Shown here: positions 6,128-8,419 of the stretch, in pieces
Numbering within the stretch: the stretch's first letter is position 1
How the letters are laid out: the number at the start of each line of letters is the position of its first letter
Source of the DNA: Chitinophagaceae bacterium
GTDB taxonomy: Bacteria; Bacteroidota; Bacteroidia; Chitinophagales; Chitinophagaceae
Length of the DNA: 8,419 nt
Direction of reading: 5' to 3'
NCBI GenBank assembly: GCA_003136915.1
Contig: PLEB01000151.1
Span: forward strand, 1-8,419
Translations under genes and position numbers: made by a program
The notes under the pieces: model-generated
What the model was told of the DNA's origin: nothing
Databases searched by the model: none
Seen by the model: only the letters and a program-made list of their open reading frames with translations

Positions 6128-7394
6128 CGGTTTCGTGAAACCGAATTTCAAGGCTTTCCAGTTCTTTCAGCACCGGCCGATAGATTTCAGGCCTTACAGG
6201 AATATGCAACCCATGCAGCGAAATCTTATTTTCAAGGATTAGTCTGGCTGCAATACCAAGGGGAAGACCCACGGTTTTGGCCATGGCGGTCTGCGTGCTG
6301 TTTTCGCCCTTAACCGAAAGGCTGCTTTTCAATGAATACTTTTTTTGGCCGAGGGTATAAACCAACTCATGGACCATAATGATCAGGTCTTTGTCCTGCT
6401 CCTTCATTTTCCATTTTGATTCGATGAGGAACTGAAGCACATCAGCAGAAGTAAGAGAATCTGCGGGCAACGGAACATCTTCAAACAGACCGAGAAAATC
6501 AAACAACGGTTTATTGAAATCATTGATATAACGCCTGATAGACGTGCTCCATTCATTGATTGTCTTTACGGATCGGGCAATCGGCTGAACCTCGTCCGTT
6601 AACTTTGCCGCCACAATATCCTTCCAGGCCCTGCAAAAATCAGGATGTCGAAGCGTGGTCCTTAAAAAAGTGTGCGCTTCCTCGAGACCGTACACGGAAA
6701 TGTATTCCAAAGAATCCCTGTTGGGATACCAGGCATAACTTCCACCCAGTCCGTCAATTACAGTCCCTGAATATTCAAAAAGATGTTGATAGGGCACACG
6801 TCGGATCTGATTATTTTCTTTGAAGACTGCCCCTGTCGCTCCGGCGCGAACAACGTTACGTGGATTCCAGCTGATTTTATAATGCCAGGGATTGTCGTCG
6901 CTCTCCGGTGCAACCAATCCTCCGGTATGAGATCTGAATGAAGATATTTTTCCGCCCTCCGCCTGGATGCGATCAACGATTGACATAGCGCTCATATGAT
7001 CAATGCCCGGATCAAGACCCATTTCGCCCAAAAATAATAACCCTCTATTCTCTATTTCCTGTTGAAGTAACCTGATATTTTCATCTATGTAAGAAGCAGT
7101 TAAAAGATTTTTTGATTTGTTCAGGCAACTCCGGGCAACCAATACATGAAGGCCTGGTGGCAGGAGGGAGATCACGAGGTCGGCTTTTTCAATGAGGGGA
7201 TCGAGTTCAACATTGTTTTGTGCGTTTGCCTGAACAAATCGTACACAGGTCTGGCCTGCTAATTTTCTCTTCAGTGCTTCGGGGTTATTATCTGCAACAT
7301 AAAGTGCCCATTGATTCTCCAGGCAGATTCGGGAAAGGTACTCAATCAGGCAGGTGGCCGACTTTCCCGCTCCGAAAAGCACGATATTTTTCAT
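6120..7394 (-). CDS. Saccharopine dehydrogenase (reductase) family protein
   Basis: 424-aa NAD(P)-dependent enzyme of the saccharopine dehydrogenase family, here likely the glutamate-forming enzyme of lysine breakdown (saccharopine to 2-aminoadipate semialdehyde plus glutamate). An N-terminal Rossmann fold has FGAGKSA (7-13) and an acidic residue after the second strand (VADNN, 33-37), then VISLLPPGLH (74-83). The catalytic/substrate part has EMGLDPGIDHMSAM (124-137), ESDDNPWHYKISWNPRNVVRAG (164-185) and NRDSLEYISVYGLE (225-238). A C-terminal segment carries TAMAKTVGLPLGIAARLIL (369-387). Length is typical or slightly short. I chose ATG 7394 over TTG 7400 because it gives MKNIVLFGAG, a standard Rossmann start. 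Its last 8 bp overlap the end of the exported gene on the other strand. A terminator lies only 24 bp upstream, and no clear promoter fits between. Confidence 0.9.
   Translation of the reverse strand: MKNIVLFGAGKSATCLIEYLSRICLENQWALYVADNNPEALKRKLAGQTCVRFVQANAQNNVELDPLIEKADLVISLLPPGLHVLVARSCLNKSKNLLTASYIDENIRLLQQEIENRGLLFLGEMGLDPGIDHMSAMSIVDRIQAEGGKISSFRSHTGGLVAPESDDNPWHYKISWNPRNVVRAGATGAVFKENNQIRRVPYQHLFEYSGTVIDGLGGSYAWYPNRDSLEYISVYGLEEAHTFLRTTLRHPDFCRAWKDIVAAKLTDEVQPIARSVKTINEWSTSIRRYINDFNKPLFDFLGLFEDVPLPADSLTSADVLQFLIESKWKMKEQDKDLIIMVHELVYTLGQKKYSLKSSLSVKGENSTQTAMAKTVGLPLGIAARLILENKISLHGLHIPVRPEIYRPVLKELESLEIRFHETVS
6128..6143 (+). terminator. Perfect hairpin at the convergent gene junction, weak terminator candidate
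   Basis: CGGTTTC-GT-GAAACCG is a perfect 7-bp inverted repeat (or 6 bp with a CGTG loop) starting one base after the TAA of the rightward gene. It is followed by AATTTC rather than a U-tract, so it is a poor intrinsic terminator and may act mainly as a 3'-end stabiliser. It lies inside the last codons of the leftward saccharopine dehydrogenase gene. Confidence 0.35.
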
Positions 7395-7402
7395 AGTCAA
7401 TG

Positions 7403-7468
7403 TTAAACCATTTCCTCCAAAAAAAAACAGCCCAACCCGGGGGTTGGACTGTTTTTGATCTTCACCAT
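7403..7468 (-). other. 21-codon ORF spanning the terminator upstream of saccharopine dehydrogenase
   Basis: On the minus strand ATG at 7468, preceded by AGAAAGG, opens 21 codons that read through the terminator hairpin and end at TAA 7403-7405, 8 bp before the dehydrogenase ATG. Within it a GGAGG (on the minus strand) precedes a second ATG at 7411, in the same frame, that would encode only two codons. It could be a leader ORF that couples translation to the dehydrogenase, but part of it is simply terminator sequence and its peptide shows no family resemblance. I consider coding only weakly supported. Confidence 0.15.
7419..7456 (-). terminator. Intrinsic terminator between two leftward genes
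   Basis: The stem CCAACC (7432-7437) / GGTTGG (7442-7447) is extended by ACAG (7427-7430) / CTGT (7449-7452) across one C-A mismatch. On the minus strand it is followed by nine T residues (7419-7427) and preceded by AAAAA, so it can also work rightward (T run 7452-7456). It lies 28 bp past the stop of the small beta-sandwich gene and ends 24 bp before the saccharopine dehydrogenase ATG. Confidence 0.85.
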
Positions 7469-7483
7469 CCTTTCTGCAATAAT

Positions 7484-7798
7484 TTATTCGGCTAACTTAA
7501 TTTCTCCGAGATCAACGCGCTGTCCTTCTGAGACCATTACATTTTTTTCAACCGATCCCAAATTCGGTGCTTTCATCGCAAATATCACTTTCCAAACTCC
7601 GGGCTGAACGCGCATTCCGAAATGTCCGTCATTGCTGACTGCCTTCACGGAATCATTTCCCTGTACGGCCACAACGGATTGCGTAAAATTAGTCGGATAA
7701 ACACTACCCTCGATCGATCCGCTATGAATTACCCGTTCAGCATGAATACCAATTATAACAATGATGATTATGCAGAGCTCCAATAATCCCCTTCTCAT
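7484..7798 (-). CDS. Small exported carboxypeptidase-regulatory-like domain protein
   Basis: 104-aa protein: an N-terminal hydrophobic segment (residues 5-19, LLELCIIIIVIIGIH) ending in IHA|E, which looks like a signal peptide or a membrane anchor, then one small beta-sandwich. The pattern GSIEGSVYPT (27-36), VVAVQGND (42-49), VSNDGHFGMRVQPGVWKVIF (54-73), and a closing VDLGEIKL (95-102) matches carboxypeptidase regulatory-like (transthyretin-type) domains found in many Bacteroidota cell-envelope proteins; these are binding or structural modules, not peptidases. The open frame extends to 7903, but I chose 7798: it puts the hydrophobic segment at the N-terminus and leaves a TATTTTTG promoter box 41 bp upstream. 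It is followed by an intrinsic terminator. Ligand unknown. Confidence 0.8.
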   Translation of the reverse strand: MRRGLLELCIIIIVIIGIHAERVIHSGSIEGSVYPTNFTQSVVAVQGNDSVKAVSNDGHFGMRVQPGVWKVIFAMKAPNLGSVEKNVMVSEGQRVDLGEIKLAE

Positions 7799-7839
7799 CC
7801 TGATTAAATTAAACTGTTTCTGATAAATCTGAGATTTTT

Positions 7840-7847
7840 CAAAAATA
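7840..7847 (-). promoter_or_regulatory. Candidate -7 promoter element for the small exported protein
   Basis: The minus strand reads TATTTTTG here, a match to TAnnTTTG, 41 bp upstream of ATG 7798. The region is AT-rich, so a chance match is possible, and only a weak TGTG lies upstream at the -33 side. It would exclude the longer start at 7903. Confidence 0.4.
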
Positions 7848-7930
7848 TTTCTATGCCAGTAGTAGGAGTTACACAGGATGTGATTACGCATAATACTTTT
7901 CAACTTTTATGCCAAGGAAAAATTGTGGGG

Positions 7931-7955
7931 AAAAAAACACTGTAACAAATGGTTA
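7931..7955 (-). terminator. Weak terminator candidate after the right-edge gene
   Basis: On the minus strand TAAC-CATTT-GTTA (7943-7955) forms only a 4-bp stem, followed five bases later by seven T residues (7931-7937). It lies 7 bp past the stop of the right-edge gene. The stem is too short for strong termination. Confidence 0.22.
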
Positions 7956-7962
7956 AGCTCTG

Positions 7963-8419
7963 CTAATTCGAGTAAGACATATCAATTTGCTGCGCATCAG
8001 CAATCGTCAGGCGATATGTAATTTTTACACCACGGGGACTTTTAGGAGCTTCGGCGGTAACAGTTGTACCCGATGCAAGATTGCGAAAACTGAGGTTTTC
8101 CGTTTTGAAGACTTTTTTATTATGGAGAATATAATCAACGGCCACAACAACGAGGTCCATAGTTACGCCTGACCGGTTGGTGATCATCAAGGGCACTTCT
8201 GAAATGCCACCCAATACACCCACCTTGTATTTCCCGGCTGTAACGATAAGATAATCTGAAGGATTTGCTCTTATTTTTGCAGCAAGCGAACTGTTTTCAT
8301 TATCAGTTACCCGCCGGTTTGCACCATAATCAGAAACTTTTCCAATGGGTGTCCCGCCAGCTGCTACTGGTTGCGAAACCTTTTTGGTAAAGGATACAGG
8401 TCCGGATTTCTTTTTCTTA
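7963..8419 (-). CDS. Unidentified protein, C-terminal part (runs off right edge)
   Basis: The minus-strand frame ending at TAG 7963-7965 is open through the right edge, giving at least 151 codons; the start lies outside. A GTG at 8223 inside this frame is not the true start, because 65 codons in keeping with the rest continue upstream. The visible N-terminal side is lysine-rich (KKKKSGPVSFTKK) and then low in structure. The last 90 or so residues look like a beta-sandwich: YKVGVLGGISEVPLMITNRS, MDLVVVAVDYI, KTENLSFRNLASGTTV, PRGVKITYRLTIA. The order, a conserved N-x-S loop, a strand with VDY and then a 'phi-x-NLA-x-G' turn, recalls FxLyD-like domains of surface proteins in Bacteroidota, but this is a resemblance only. 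Function not assigned. It ends 164 bp before the next leftward gene. Confidence 0.75.
   Translation of the reverse strand, partial: KKKKSGPVSFTKKVSQPVAAGGTPIGKVSDYGANRRVTDNENSSLAAKIRANPSDYLIVTAGKYKVGVLGGISEVPLMITNRSGVTMDLVVVAVDYILHNKKVFKTENLSFRNLASGTTVTAEAPKSPRGVKITYRLTIADAQQIDMSYSN

Noticed and set aside
7395..7400. TTG start two codons upstream of the saccharopine dehydrogenase ATG
   Set aside because: The ATG at 7394 gives the standard MKNIVLFGAG Rossmann start.
7799..7903. 35-codon N-terminal extension of the small exported protein
   Set aside because: It would bury the signal peptide behind a polar stretch and overlaps a plausible promoter.
1..8419. A defence system, mobile element, CRISPR array, riboswitch or tRNA
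   Set aside because: Looked for and not seen. The EVE gene is stand-alone without restriction or methylase partners, and ribH has no visible FMN riboswitch; it is internal to a cluster with a 5-bp upstream gap.

Overview
This 8.4 kb window looks like chromosomal DNA of a Bacteroidota bacterium, most likely a Chitinophagaceae-type organism. Three things point there. The genes resemble that phylum's versions: PdhA, RibH, the LutA-like protein and a single-polypeptide saccharopine dehydrogenase. Promoter-like boxes of the form TAnnTTTG lie 35-46 bp upstream of starts. Shine-Dalgarno sequences are mostly absent. Moderate GC and intact reading frames suggest an ordinary core-genome segment; I see no insertion sequence, phage gene, tRNA, rRNA or CRISPR array.

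Layout. (1) 1-376, minus: 5' part of a small lipoprotein gene running off the left edge. (2) 377-509: divergent intergenic region with a TAnnTTTG promoter, a leader hairpin and an exact 12-bp direct repeat. (3) 510-3454, plus: a tight four-gene cluster of pyruvate dehydrogenase E1 alpha (GTG start), a membrane-anchored TPR protein, lumazine synthase RibH, and a LutA/YkgE-type cysteine-rich protein (TTG start). Gaps are 36, 5 and 12 bp. (4) 3453-3496: a strong intrinsic terminator for leftward transcription. (5) 3654-4205, minus: a secreted fasciclin-domain protein. (6) 4380-6127, plus: an EVE-domain protein whose stop overlaps the start of an exported protein related to the EreA/ChaN-like superfamily (TAATG junction). 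(7) 6120-7394, minus: saccharopine dehydrogenase, overlapping the previous gene tail to tail by 8 bp. (8) 7484-7798, minus: a small exported beta-sandwich protein, separated from the dehydrogenase by an intrinsic terminator. (9) 7963-8419, minus: 3' part of an unidentified protein gene running off the right edge.

The genes do not form one obvious pathway. The first cluster mixes central carbon metabolism (pyruvate to acetyl-CoA), riboflavin synthesis and a putative lactate-oxidation component, probably co-transcribed for housekeeping. The points most worth a second look are the exported EreA/ChaN-like protein with an apparently altered active-site motif coupled to an EVE gene, the terminator and 21-codon ORF squeezed against the saccharopine dehydrogenase start, and the 12-bp repeat that includes the pdhA start codon. 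I do not see convincing evidence of a new multi-gene system.
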